This document shows positions 1-8,730 of a stretch of 40,253 bases of DNA, piece by piece. The notes under the pieces were generated by a model. The model had not been told where the DNA came from. It saw only the letters and a program-made list of their open reading frames with translations, and searched no databases. Each line of letters begins with the position of its first letter. The first letter of the stretch is position 1. A program made the translations under genes and the position numbers. Source of the stretch: Erysipelotrichaceae bacterium (GTDB taxonomy: Bacteria; Bacillota_I; Bacilli_A; Erysipelotrichales; Erysipelotrichaceae); contig JAUNEN010000021.1 in the NCBI GenBank assembly GCA_030525525.1, forward strand, positions 1-40,253. Reading direction: 5' to 3'.

Positions 1-1
1 A

Positions 2-24
2 ATGCGGGTTTTCCTGCATTTTTC
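2..24 (+). terminator. Rho-independent terminator of an upstream gene
   Basis: Positions 2-8 pair with 13-19 in a 7-bp stem (one G-T pair) around a TTTT loop, followed by five T. It faces right, so it probably ends a plus-strand gene lying just left of the window. From here to 261 I see no convincing gene; the minus-strand frame across 26-292 lacks any recognisable protein character. Confidence 0.6.
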
Positions 25-261
25 TTCAGAAACTTACGACATACATGTAACATCCGGCCCGATCCATGACATCTGTACTTCTTTGCACTTTCAGAATATG
101 CAGAATCGATGAAGTGTAACAGAACACAGAATGCTGCATTCGGCTTTTTGAGGCAATGAGACGTGAAATGTCACATATTTTTATATCTGCAGACACAGAA
201 ATATCAATTTTTGACAATTTACATGACAAAGAAGGGGACGCATCGCATGATGTGTCTTTTT

Positions 262-280
262 TATACTGAAAGCGCTTAAA
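262..280 (+). promoter_or_regulatory. -10 box overlapping a cre/LacI-type operator
   Basis: TATACT at 262-267 is a good -10 box. TGAAAGCGCTTAAA at 267-280 matches the CcpA cre consensus (TGWAANCGNTNWCA) at all but one position and has the palindromic AAGCGCTT core of LacI-family operators. The start point would fall near 274, inside the operator, and the ribosome site GGGAGG follows at 281-286. Binding here should block initiation, which fits catabolite repression or a sugar-specific LacI-type repressor of the 298-6785 operon. No good -35 box is visible. Confidence 0.6.
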
Positions 281-297
281 GGGAGGAATCAAAAAAT

Positions 298-1500
298 ATG
301 AAATGGGTCAGTTCAATCAAATACCTGTCCACGGACTTCGGCGGGCGCACCATGTCTGTTACGGACATGACACTCCGTCTTACCTTCTCAAACAATCTGA
401 ACGGAGACCGTCTCCGTATCCGCCTCACCAACCGGTACGCACCGGTGCCGCTGACAATTGCACACATGACAGCCGGCATTTTTACAGGCACGGAAATCCG
501 CAGCCTTACAGATGTAACGCTTCATGGCCGGAAAACAATGGTCATCAATCCGGATGAGGAACTGTTCAGCGATGATATTGCGCTGAATGTCAGAGCCGGC
601 GATATTCTGTCAGTTTCTGTCTATTTCAAAGAAAAGCAGGATATCTATGGACTGCGCTCCTTCTGGTCTGAAACAGGACCGAAGGTGCTGCTTGGCAAAG
701 GCGATCATACCGACGGGAGTCCGTTTGAAGAATCAGAACCGGATGATCTGGCTGAAGCGATCCGGAATGATGTTCATAAAATGTTTTATTTCTTCGGTTT
801 TGATGCTGTTCAGGTTTATACACATGACGATGTGCATGCGATTGCGGCATTCGGCGATTCCATCACTCACATGTCCTACTTCACCAATGCCCTGACCCGC
901 TGCCTGTACAGCCGGTATCCCGGTCGGGTTTCACTTTTGAACTGTGGGATCGGCGGTAACCGTCTGGTCCATGATGCGTCTTGCAATCCGCAGACCGGAA
1001 AGCCAATTACTGTATTCGGCGAAGCAGGTGTAAATCGTTTTGAAAGGAATGTATTTGAAATTGATCAGCCGGATACGGTTCTGATGCTGATCGGCATCAA
1101 TGACATCATGCATCCGCTGCAGTTTAACGAAAGCAAGGAGCCCACACCGGCGGAAGAACTGATTGCAGGCTATCGCAGGATTGCTGAAACTGCACACCGC
1201 CATCATGCGGAAATCCTGATCGGTACGATCATGCCTTGCGGCAATAATGAATATCCGGACTGGTGGATGGAAGCTTTTGAAAAGACAAGGCAGAAAGTCA
1301 ACTCCTGGATCCGCACCCAGTCGGTATTTGACGATGTGATGGATTATGATGCGCTGATGCGCGATGAAGAGAATCCCCGGTATCTGAAAGGCAATCTGCA
1401 TCTTGGAGACGGTCTTCATCCCAATGACAGCGGCGGCGAAAAAATGACTGCTGCAATTGATCTGAACAGACTGGCTGAGGGAGGAAAAGAAAATGCCTGA
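298..1500 (+). CDS. SGNH/GDSL-family hydrolase (probable carbohydrate esterase)
   Basis: A 400-residue protein in two parts. The first ~175 residues are beta-rich and resemble the N-terminal jelly-roll-like module seen in some SGNH hydrolases. The second part carries the SGNH blocks: AFGDSIT with nucleophile Ser188, a conserved GGN segment (block II), IGIND (block III) and DGLHP with Asp371 and His374 (block V). The family removes acyl groups from sugars, polysaccharides or lipids; the substrate cannot be read from sequence. No signal peptide is visible, so it probably acts in the cytoplasm on imported esterified sugars. A GGGAGG ribosome site lies 11 bases before the ATG. It is the first gene of the operon and overlaps the next by 8 bases. 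Confidence 0.85.
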   Translation: MKWVSSIKYLSTDFGGRTMSVTDMTLRLTFSNNLNGDRLRIRLTNRYAPVPLTIAHMTAGIFTGTEIRSLTDVTLHGRKTMVINPDEELFSDDIALNVRAGDILSVSVYFKEKQDIYGLRSFWSETGPKVLLGKGDHTDGSPFEESEPDDLAEAIRNDVHKMFYFFGFDAVQVYTHDDVHAIAAFGDSITHMSYFTNALTRCLYSRYPGRVSLLNCGIGGNRLVHDASCNPQTGKPITVFGEAGVNRFERNVFEIDQPDTVLMLIGINDIMHPLQFNESKEPTPAEELIAGYRRIAETAHRHHAEILIGTIMPCGNNEYPDWWMEAFEKTRQKVNSWIRTQSVFDDVMDYDALMRDEENPRYLKGNLHLGDGLHPNDSGGEKMTAAIDLNRLAEGGKENA

Positions 1501-1942
1501 AACAAAACCGGTCATGTCATTTGAGATCCATGCCGATCCGCATGAAATCACCGAGATGGAATGCCCCTACGGCTCCATTTCCATCATCCCCTTTCATGCA
1601 AAGCTGGAATCGGATCTGTTCTGCGGAGAAACCCTGCCCGGAGCCGTGGATGTTCAGCAGGAAAACGCTGCCGGACTGAGACAGATGAGTGCACGCTATG
1701 CATTCAGAGGCAGGGATTTCAAAGGCAATGCATGCACGCTGTTTATTGAAAATGAAGGCTGGATGAAACATACGGAAAAACACAGCAATGTCATCCATAC
1801 CTTTCCGCTGCTTCTGTGCGACAGCCCGGTGATCGGCAGTTATCTTGCCGAAAGACGCTTCCGTGGAGAAGTTGTCAATGAAAACGGAAAAACGGAAATC
1901 CGGATTTATGACACGCTTGATGAAAGCGATATCAAAAATTGA
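1493..1942 (+). CDS. DUF3237 family protein
   Basis: A 149-residue soluble protein. The pattern GETLPGAVD, then ARYAF and LFIENEGW is typical of DUF3237, a beta-barrel-like family of unknown function often found near carbohydrate or aromatic-compound enzymes. The start overlaps the SGNH gene stop by 8 bases and a GGAGG site lies within that gene's last codons, so the two are translationally coupled. The role is unknown; position suggests a part in handling the operon's substrate. About 100 bases without a recognisable gene separate it from the transporter. Confidence 0.7.
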   Translation: MPETKPVMSFEIHADPHEITEMECPYGSISIIPFHAKLESDLFCGETLPGAVDVQQENAAGLRQMSARYAFRGRDFKGNACTLFIENEGWMKHTEKHSNVIHTFPLLLCDSPVIGSYLAERRFRGEVVNENGKTEIRIYDTLDESDIKN

Positions 1943-2041
1943 CAATTCCCACGATAAAAAGCGGAAAGAATCTTCTTCTGCCGGATGGCAGAATGATAAT
2001 GCATCAAGGAAAACAATCAGAACTGAAGGAGGTAAATCATC

Positions 2042-3406
2042 ATGAACGAAAAAGTCAGTCCGAAAATGTCACTTCTTGAAAAACTGAGCTATGGCGCCGG
2101 CAATATGGGCATCTGCCTCATGACCACCGTCGTTACCGTATTCGCAATGTACTTCTACACCGATGTCGTCGGAATCTCCGTCATTCAGGCAGGTTCCATC
2201 ATCGCCATCGGCGGTATCGTGGATGCCGTCTCCGACGCATTGATGGGTGTCATCGTTGACAGAACAAAATCGAAATGGGGCAAATGCCGTCCCTACTTCC
2301 TGTTCTGCGCACTGCCGCTGGCCATCTCAACCTTCCTGGTCTTCCATGTTCCGGAGGCTTCCCCTGCCGTCAAATATATCTGGTGCCTTGTCACCTATCA
2401 GATCTACACTCTGGCTTATACCGCAGTGCTGATTCCTCAGAATGTCCTGATTACAGCAATCACCAATGATGAGGCAGACCGCCTTTCCACAAACATGTTC
2501 GGCAGCCTCGGTACCAATTTCGGTCAGCTGATTCCCAACGCGCTGGCTCTGACGCTGATCAGTTTCTTCGGAAAAGGATCTGAATACAGAGGCTTCAACT
2601 GGACGATTGTCATATTCGGTTTCATCGGCATGTTCCTGATTCTGATGGATGGTTTCAACACAAGAGAAAGAATGAACATGGGCAAGGCAGCGGAAGTAAA
2701 GATCTCCGCAAAAGATACACTTCGCTCCATGGCCAACCTTCCCTGGATCATCTGCACCGTATCAATGCTGCTGGTCATTGCCCAGATCGTCATCAAGTCT
2801 TCCACAACGGTTTATTACGCAACCAACGTTCTGAACAACCCCGGCATGGCTTCCACCCTGCTTTCGATCACCAACATCGTCGGTATCCCTGTCACACTTG
2901 TCATCCCTCTCATCGCCCAGAAGATCGGCAACCGGAATCTTGTCTGGTGCGGCTGCATTCTCGGTATTCTCGGCAACGCCGGAATGCTGGTATTCAAAAA
3001 CAGTTCCTTCATGCTGATTACCTGCACCGTGATTCTTTCCGTCGGTACAGCCTTCATCAACGGTATCATCTATGTCATGTGCGCACAGTCCATTGACTAC
3101 GGTGAATGGAAAATGGGCATCCGCGTTCAGGGCTTCCTGATGGCATTCATCGGATTTGCAGTCAAAATTGCAAACTCCTTCGTCGCAACAGTGTCATCCT
3201 CCATTCTCGATGCCGGCGGATATGTAGGCGGCGCCGAAACACAGACTGCATCCGCAATCTCAGCAATCGAGACCTGCTATGTCTGGATCCCGATCATTGC
3301 CTTCGCAATTATCTTCATCATCAATGCTTTCTTCAAACTTGATCAGCAGTATCCGGCAATCAAGGCAGAGCTTGACAGAAGACACAGCGAAGCGGAAGCA
3401 CAGTAA
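2042..3406 (+). CDS. GPH family glycoside:cation symporter (MFS fold)
   Basis: A 454-residue integral membrane protein with about twelve hydrophobic segments. The start (KLSYGAGNMG), the first loop (DAVSDALMGVIVDRTKSKWGKCRPY) and the middle PQNVL...ITNDEADR region are characteristic of the melibiose/xyloside-type glycoside-pentoside-hexuronide symporters, which import glycosides with Na+ or H+. AAGGAGG lies 10 bases before the ATG. It sits between hydrolases of the same operon, so it probably brings in the glycoside or oligosaccharide they act on. The family is certain; the sugar is not. Confidence 0.9.
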   Translation: MNEKVSPKMSLLEKLSYGAGNMGICLMTTVVTVFAMYFYTDVVGISVIQAGSIIAIGGIVDAVSDALMGVIVDRTKSKWGKCRPYFLFCALPLAISTFLVFHVPEASPAVKYIWCLVTYQIYTLAYTAVLIPQNVLITAITNDEADRLSTNMFGSLGTNFGQLIPNALALTLISFFGKGSEYRGFNWTIVIFGFIGMFLILMDGFNTRERMNMGKAAEVKISAKDTLRSMANLPWIICTVSMLLVIAQIVIKSSTTVYYATNVLNNPGMASTLLSITNIVGIPVTLVIPLIAQKIGNRNLVWCGCILGILGNAGMLVFKNSSFMLITCTVILSVGTAFINGIIYVMCAQSIDYGEWKMGIRVQGFLMAFIGFAVKIANSFVATVSSSILDAGGYVGGAETQTASAISAIETCYVWIPIIAFAIIFIINAFFKLDQQYPAIKAELDRRHSEAEAQ

Positions 3407-3479
3407 CAGTTACAATGAAAATGTATGGATCCGTCTGTTTGCCGCAGACAGATCTTCCCGAAAGTTTGAGGATAATAAT

Positions 3480-4292
3480 ATGACAGTACAGGAAATCATC
3501 AATCTGATTCTGGATTCTATCGGCGGGGGCAGACACATCTGTCCGACCTGCGATGTTCTTGCCTGCGGCGATCCGGATATGGAAGTCACAGGCATCGTCA
3601 CAACATTTATGCCGACGGTGGAAGTGATCCGCAGAACCATTGAATGCGGCGCCAACTTCATTGTTTCCCATGAGCCGACCTGGTTCAACGGCAGCGATGA
3701 AACAGAATGGTGTCAGAATGACAGCGTCTATCTGGCCAAGAAGCAGCTGCTGGAAGAAAATCACATTGCTGTATGGAGATTCCATGACCACATGCACTTC
3801 GGCACAAACATCGATTATATCTACCGCGGAATCATCCAGGAGCTCGGATGGCGGGCATATCTGCAGGATGATGAAAAGGAACCGTGGGTATATGAAATTC
3901 CGGCAACCACATTAAAAGATCTTGCAGAATGGCTGAAGAAAACATTTGAAATGGACGAAATCCGTACTGTCGGCAATCCTGACTGTCCGATTACACGCGC
4001 CGGTCTGCTGGTCGGAGGCGGAAGTCTAGGACTTGGCAGGGAAGTAATGCCGATGGAAGTGATGGAGCGGAACAATCTCAACGTTCTGATCTGCGGCGAT
4101 ATTACCGAATGGACAACTGTTGCATATATCCGTGATGCTTCACAGCTCGGCATGAACCGCTGCATGATCCACCTGGGCCATGAAAGAACAGAAGAACCAG
4201 GCATGAAGTATCTGCCGCTTTACCTTAAGCCATATATTCACAATATACCTATTTCCTTTATCAGTTCTGAAGAACCTTATACATATTTCTGA
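3480..4292 (+). CDS. Nif3-family (DUF34) metal-binding protein, carbohydrate-locus subfamily
   Basis: A 270-residue protein. The start at 3480 is chosen over longer in-frame openings because a GAGG site precedes it and the upstream part overlaps the transporter. Nif3 features are NFIVSHEPTWF near residue 60 and the C-terminal GHERTEEPG metal-ligand motif. The usual HHP pair is HEP here, and a WRFHDHMH segment follows. I recall this variant from a Nif3 branch found in sugar-utilisation loci. Nif3 proteins bind two metal ions, and some have been linked to hydrolase activity. The exact reaction is unknown. It is in the middle of the operon, 11 bases before the next gene. Confidence 0.8.
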   Translation: MTVQEIINLILDSIGGGRHICPTCDVLACGDPDMEVTGIVTTFMPTVEVIRRTIECGANFIVSHEPTWFNGSDETEWCQNDSVYLAKKQLLEENHIAVWRFHDHMHFGTNIDYIYRGIIQELGWRAYLQDDEKEPWVYEIPATTLKDLAEWLKKTFEMDEIRTVGNPDCPITRAGLLVGGGSLGLGREVMPMEVMERNNLNVLICGDITEWTTVAYIRDASQLGMNRCMIHLGHERTEEPGMKYLPLYLKPYIHNIPISFISSEEPYTYF

Positions 4293-4303
4293 GGAGAAAA
4301 ACC

Positions 4304-5098
4304 ATGGCAGTATTTCAGACAACATTCGCATGTGACAGTCTGTTCAGAAGCATTGATCTGAACATCATCATTCCTTTTGAATCTCCCGGCAGACCTGATC
4401 TTCTTGATCGGAAACCCAAACAGTTCAAAACCCTTTATCTTCTTCACGGTTTCGGCGGCAACCGCAATGACTGGATGAACTATACCCCGCTGCGGGATAT
4501 CGCAGAAAGATATAACCTGGCAATTGTTTTACCGGATGCAGAGAACAGTTTCTATGTGGATTCGGTTTCCCTGCCCTTCCGCTACAGTGAACTGATCAGG
4601 GAGATTGTTCAGTTCACCCGGCGTGCCTTCCCGCTTTCAGACAGAAGGGAAGACACCTTCATCGGCGGTCTTTCGATGGGCGGCTTCGGCGCCCTCCGTC
4701 TGGGAAGCTTCTATCACGATCTGTTCTCAAAAGTATTCACCTTCTCCGGGGCATTTATCATCGATAACATTGCATCGAAGAAACCAGGCTATCAGGATGC
4801 AATTGCCAATTATGACTACTATGCGCGGACTTTCGGCGATCTGGACAAGGTAAAGAATTCTGTCAATGATCCTCTCTGGTGCATGGATCAGGCAATCGCT
4901 GCCGGGGAGGCACCGGCTGTATACCAGGCATGTGGCACGGAAGATTTTCTTTATCAGGAAAATCTCAAAATGAAAAGAGAATTGGAATCACGTAAAATGG
5001 TTTATGAATATCATGAAATGCCCGGTATCCATGACTGGGTATTCTGGAACAAAAATCTGGAACCGGCAGTGAAATGGCTGCTGGACAGTCAGAATTAA
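4304..5098 (+). CDS. EstA-like alpha/beta-hydrolase esterase (first copy)
   Basis: A 264-residue esterase of the PF00756 type, close in layout to the tributyrin/acetyl esterase EstA of lactic acid bacteria. LLHGFGGNRNDW forms the oxyanion loop, GLSMGGFG holds nucleophile Ser124, CGTEDF gives Asp214 and GIHDW gives His243, so the triad is complete. No signal peptide is visible; it is probably cytoplasmic. GAGGAG lies 10 bases before the start. Related enzymes cleave short acyl esters from sugars or small esters. A second copy follows the AraC gene and a third lies at 32869-33699. Confidence 0.9.
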   Translation: MAVFQTTFACDSLFRSIDLNIIIPFESPGRPDLLDRKPKQFKTLYLLHGFGGNRNDWMNYTPLRDIAERYNLAIVLPDAENSFYVDSVSLPFRYSELIREIVQFTRRAFPLSDRREDTFIGGLSMGGFGALRLGSFYHDLFSKVFTFSGAFIIDNIASKKPGYQDAIANYDYYARTFGDLDKVKNSVNDPLWCMDQAIAAGEAPAVYQACGTEDFLYQENLKMKRELESRKMVYEYHEMPGIHDWVFWNKNLEPAVKWLLDSQN

Positions 5099-5126
5099 AG
5101 AAAATCATCAGAATCGGAGGTGCGCA

Positions 5127-5957
5127 ATGTCGGAACTGTATCAGAGCGAAGAATTCATTTACAGAAGAGTACCTGTCAAGGTATTCAATCATTCTTTCAA
5201 AGGAACCGACATCTATACAATCCTGCACTGGCACTGGAATATTGAGTTCAATCTGACAACCGAAGGAAGAATCCGCGCGACAGTTGACGGAGTCAGTCAG
5301 GATCAGTATCCCTCTGACTGGTATATTGTCAACAGCGGCGAACTGCATGGCAACCGGTGGATCAGTGAGGATGATGTCTTCAAAGGAGTTACGGTTCAGA
5401 TCTCAAAGGAATTCATTGATTCCTGGCTCGGAGAAGGCATCCGCTTCTGCGTTCCTTCTTCCGAAAGCGCAAAGAAAGAGATCGAAGCCGTCCTGCAGCA
5501 GTTCGGTGAATATCTGAAACATGAAGATACCGATGATCTGAAAAAGATGGAGCTTGTCTTCCAGTTTATGTTTCTGCTGAAAAAATACTGTATCTGTGAA
5601 CAGCAGCCGGACCTGAAGCGGGAAAAAATGATGTCCAGCATCCGTGAAATTGTGAATTATATCGATGAAAACTATACAGATGAAATCGATCTGAATTCCA
5701 CTGCCGAGCAGTTTCATTACTCCCCTGCCCATCTGTCGAGAATGTTCAAGGAACACATCGGCTTCAACTTTCATGCCTATCTGCAGAGTGTGCGTGTGAT
5801 GCACAGTGTCGAGGATATGAAAAAGAATCCGCAGATCCGGCTGATCGATGTTTCATCGCATAACGGATTCCCAAATGTTAAATCATTTATTTCCGCATTC
5901 AAAAAAACATTCGGCTGCACGCCTTCCGAATGGCTGAAAAACAGAAACAATTCATAA
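5127..5957 (+). CDS. AraC-family transcriptional regulator
   Basis: A 276-residue regulator. Residues 1-130 form a cupin-like sensor (HWHWNIEFNL, then DWYIVNSGELHG), the usual sugar-binding arm of AraC proteins. Residues ~170-270 carry two helix-turn-helix motifs, ending in the signature GFPNVKSFISAFKKTFGCTPSEW. It is encoded inside the operon between the two esterases, with GGAGG before its start, so it is probably a self-activating local regulator responding to the imported compound. The operator is not identified; the cre-like site at 267-280 would belong to a different protein. Confidence 0.92.
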   Translation: MSELYQSEEFIYRRVPVKVFNHSFKGTDIYTILHWHWNIEFNLTTEGRIRATVDGVSQDQYPSDWYIVNSGELHGNRWISEDDVFKGVTVQISKEFIDSWLGEGIRFCVPSSESAKKEIEAVLQQFGEYLKHEDTDDLKKMELVFQFMFLLKKYCICEQQPDLKREKMMSSIREIVNYIDENYTDEIDLNSTAEQFHYSPAHLSRMFKEHIGFNFHAYLQSVRVMHSVEDMKKNPQIRLIDVSSHNGFPNVKSFISAFKKTFGCTPSEWLKNRNNS

Positions 5958-5975
5958 CAGGAGAATACAAATACC

Positions 5976-6785
5976 ATGGCATATCTTAAGCTTCAGTACA
6001 TGTCCGCAGCTTTAAGCGGAATGACAACCATACACGCATATCTTCCGACCGATGCAATGTCAGGTACACCTGTCGAACCGCCGTTTAAAACCGTCTATTT
6101 CCTGCCCGGATATTCCAACGATGCGTTCAATATGATGAGCTATCTCGGTCTGCGCCGTGAATGCGAACTCAAAGGAATTGCAATTATCATTCCGGACGGT
6201 AACAATTCCTTCTATGTCGATCATCCTGAAAGAATGTGCTGCTACTCCACATTTGCAGGAAAAGAGCTGGTGGAGATGACAAGAAAGCTGCTTCCCCTTT
6301 CCGCAAAAAGAGAAGATACCTTTATCGGCGGCATTTCAATGGGCGGCTACGGTGCTTTGTACAACGGTCTGAAATTCCGTGATACCTTTTCAAAAATCAT
6401 TGCCTTTTCCCCTTCCGTTTCCGTTTATGATCTGATCATCGGCCATGATTTCATGTTTCCGCAAGAGATCTTCATAAATGCGTGCGGAAGTAAGGAAGAT
6501 TATATGAACTCCGATCTGAATCTTGACAGATTCTACCGTGAAACACCGAACGAAGAGATTCCGAAGCTCTACATGTGCTGCGGTAAGCAGGACGGACTGG
6601 TTGTCAATGCGGTAAACCGTTTCGCTTCCGTTCTGGATGAAAAGAAATTCCCCTACATTTATACAAAGGGCGATGGCAATCATGAACTGGATTACTGGGA
6701 GAGACATCTCGATGAAGCGTTCTCTTTCCTCATGGATATTGAGCCCGGTACCAGAAACCGTCTGGTTCTCGGTAATTTCGGTTGA
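5976..6785 (+). CDS. EstA-like alpha/beta-hydrolase esterase (second copy)
   Basis: A 269-residue paralogue of the esterase at 4304-5098 with the same order of motifs: FLPGYSNDAFN oxyanion loop, GISMGGYG with Ser121, CGKQDG with Asp206 and NHELDYW with His236. The oxyanion loop differs from the first copy (PGYS rather than HGFG), so the two probably have different acyl or alcohol preferences. It is the last gene of the operon; AGGAG lies 9-13 bases before the ATG. I see no clear terminator behind it. Confidence 0.87.
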   Translation: MAYLKLQYMSAALSGMTTIHAYLPTDAMSGTPVEPPFKTVYFLPGYSNDAFNMMSYLGLRRECELKGIAIIIPDGNNSFYVDHPERMCCYSTFAGKELVEMTRKLLPLSAKREDTFIGGISMGGYGALYNGLKFRDTFSKIIAFSPSVSVYDLIIGHDFMFPQEIFINACGSKEDYMNSDLNLDRFYRETPNEEIPKLYMCCGKQDGLVVNAVNRFASVLDEKKFPYIYTKGDGNHELDYWERHLDEAFSFLMDIEPGTRNRLVLGNFG

Positions 6786-7009
6786 TCAGGTGAGATCGAT
6801 ATGAAAGGAGCTGTAACAGTTCAGAATACCAAAATCTTCGTTTTGTTCTGTTCATTCTTTCAGCAGACAGTGATTCCTACACTACATTCATGACAACAGA
6901 TCAAATGTCGGAAAATCCTTTATTCATCGGATCATCCGGCATTTCTTTTCAATTCAGACTGTCAGGAAACAATACATCGATATTCTGTTATTTCATCATA
7001 CAAAGACAG

Positions 7010-7500
7010 TCAATGATATTCTTCCCGATATTCTTCAGCATTTTCATAATCAATGAAAAAGTCCTCATTCCAGTACCGGAACTCATACGGATCATCATAT
7101 CCGCTGCTGTAAGACGACGAAGAATGATTCCTCCTTTTTTCTTCTCCGGCGTTCCCGATCCGCAAAATACAGCATGGTTTGATTCGCGGTCTGCAGCTTC
7201 TGCATATTCGTTATATTAATCCTGAAGTGAAGCAGGAAGATCCTGTCTGATATGTTCCATCCCGATCAGACAGCCTGATGCAATGATATATTTTCCTTTG
7301 CTGTAATCTGAAATACAGCTGTTGTACCGCCACAGAGCAAAATATGTATCTTTCATCTGTTCTGACACATTTTTACTGCCACAGTGAAAACATTCTTCAT
7401 AATCTCAGTTTTGGCAAATCTGCATTCAGAACAATCTGACCCTCTGCAATTCTTTCCCGCAATATCTGATATTTTCTCTTCCGCAACCGTCAGTTGACAC
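7010..7500 (-). pseudogene. Decayed gene for a small cysteine-rich, acidic-tailed protein
   Basis: Read leftwards, three coding-like blocks follow one another. Block 1 (about 7500-7400) gives NCRGSDCSECRFAKTE. A frame change leads to block 2, which contains EECFHCGSKN and runs through MKDTYFALWRYN to SLQD, then TAA at 7216-7218. The same frame continues past that stop through EYAEAADRE and VFCGSGTPEKK. At a run of six A (7135-7140) the frame must shift again to reach block 3, DDPYEFRYW...DYENAEEYREEYH, with a stop at 7010-7012. Paired cysteines suggest a former zinc-binding protein. I do not recognise the family. At least one stop and two frameshifts make it inactive, unless the sequence has errors. 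The plus-strand frame 6890-7219 is its shadow. Confidence 0.5.
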
Positions 7501-7518
7501 TTTGCAAGCCCGTGATGG

Positions 7519-7548
7519 TTGTTCCCGGAATCCTGCGATTGTTAAAAT
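7519..7548 (+). promoter_or_regulatory. Probable promoter of the Xre-type regulator gene
   Basis: TTGTTC at 7519-7524 and TAAAAT at 7543-7548 are 18 bases apart, and TG one base before the -10 makes it an extended -10 box. The start point near 7555 is just ahead of the AGAGG ribosome site at 7561-7565. Confidence 0.4.
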
Positions 7549-7573
7549 GGAATCAGAAAGAGAGGTTCCTTAT

Positions 7574-8695
7574 ATGTTCAGCAAAGAGCGTCTGATCAGA
7601 CTCAGAAAAGAAAAAGGCTGGTCGCAGGAAGATCTCGGCGCACAGATGAATGTTTCCCGTCAGGCTGTCAGCCGCTGGGAAAGCGGAAGTGCTGTTCCGG
7701 AAGTTGAAAAGCTTGAAGATCTTTCAAAACTGTTCGGTGTCAGTGTTGGGTATCTTCTGGGAGCAGAAGACGAAATACCGGCTGCTGTCAGAAGTATTGA
7801 ACCTGTACGGAAGCCGAAAGGAAGATGGATCCTTTACACATTTCTCATCCTGATGTGCTGTGTATTAATATCCATTGTACTTCAGACAAAATCTGAAACC
7901 CGGCAGCTCCGCGAAGGCATCAGTCAGATTTCCGGACAATATGCAGATCTGCAGTTTCAGATGGATCAGTTGAAATCAGAACTTGCTGAAACAATTGAGT
8001 CCACTCTGCAGAACAATGACAGCCTGCTGGCGGATTATTCATTGCGGCTGGTTTCGATTGACCGCGAAAAGCAGATATTTACGGCAGAACTGACCGGCAT
8101 TCTGAAAGATCCTGCCAATACTGTGGATTTCTTTGCAAAAACACCGGATGGATCAATCATACACGCAGAAAGTGTCACAAAAAATCCTTTGAATGGTTTT
8201 TCGTGTGAGATTAAAGTTCCAAGAGAAGACAGCATTCAATGGTATCTGTCATGTGATTCAAAAACTATGAAGCTTTCAAAGGTGAATGATCTGTATGCAC
8301 AGACGAAACTTTCCTGCTACATCAGCGGATACAATAATAAAAGCTCTCAGAAGGAAGGAAAGCTGGATTACGATATGATCCTGACAATCGAGCCATATGA
8401 TCTTACCTCTATGGCTTCAGAGAAGATCACCGGAACAATGAAACTCATGAAAGACGGTGAAACCGTATGTGAATCAGAAATCGTTAAAACTGAATACAAT
8501 TACTTTGCCGCACCGTTTGAAATTGATGAGGTCGATGAAGCGGAAGATGACGAATATCTGGTTCATGTCAGCTGCTATGACGAACAGGAAAGAAGCTATG
8601 AAGGATATACATGCAAAATTCTTGTCACAAAGTCCGAAGGAATGACGCATCTGATCTTTCAGAATGTCGATGCACGAACGGGGCAGGAATATTAA
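7574..8695 (+). CDS. Membrane-anchored Xre/Cro-type HTH regulator
   Basis: A 373-residue protein when started at the ATG preceded by AGAGG; an in-frame upstream ATG at 7502 lacks a ribosome site. Residues 1-65 are a classic Xre helix-turn-helix (RLRKEKGWSQEDLGAQMNVS, then RWESGSAVPEVEKL). A linker and one membrane segment (~85-108, ILYTFLILMCCVLISIVL) follow, then a short coiled coil and a ~240-residue beta-rich extracytoplasmic domain that I do not recognise. The layout suggests a one-component system in which an outside signal controls DNA binding. aroD follows after 35 bases with no terminator, so both are probably co-transcribed. Confidence 0.8.
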   Translation: MFSKERLIRLRKEKGWSQEDLGAQMNVSRQAVSRWESGSAVPEVEKLEDLSKLFGVSVGYLLGAEDEIPAAVRSIEPVRKPKGRWILYTFLILMCCVLISIVLQTKSETRQLREGISQISGQYADLQFQMDQLKSELAETIESTLQNNDSLLADYSLRLVSIDREKQIFTAELTGILKDPANTVDFFAKTPDGSIIHAESVTKNPLNGFSCEIKVPREDSIQWYLSCDSKTMKLSKVNDLYAQTKLSCYISGYNNKSSQKEGKLDYDMILTIEPYDLTSMASEKITGTMKLMKDGETVCESEIVKTEYNYFAAPFEIDEVDEAEDDEYLVHVSCYDEQERSYEGYTCKILVTKSEGMTHLIFQNVDARTGQEY

Positions 8696-8730
8696 CGAAG
8701 TGGTAAACTGTTCTGAGTACAGGTAATCAC

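Noticed and set aside
211-219. TTGACAATT occurring both at 211-219 and near 1941 as possible repeated -35 or operator
   Set aside because: Nine bases only, different contexts, and no -10 box at the right distance from the first one.
26-292. 88-codon minus-strand frame at the left edge
   Set aside because: Odd composition, overlaps the promoter and operator of the SGNH gene, no ribosome site and no recognisable motif.
6890-7219. 109-codon plus-strand frame
   Set aside because: Phe/Ile-rich shadow of the decayed minus-strand gene; no start signal.
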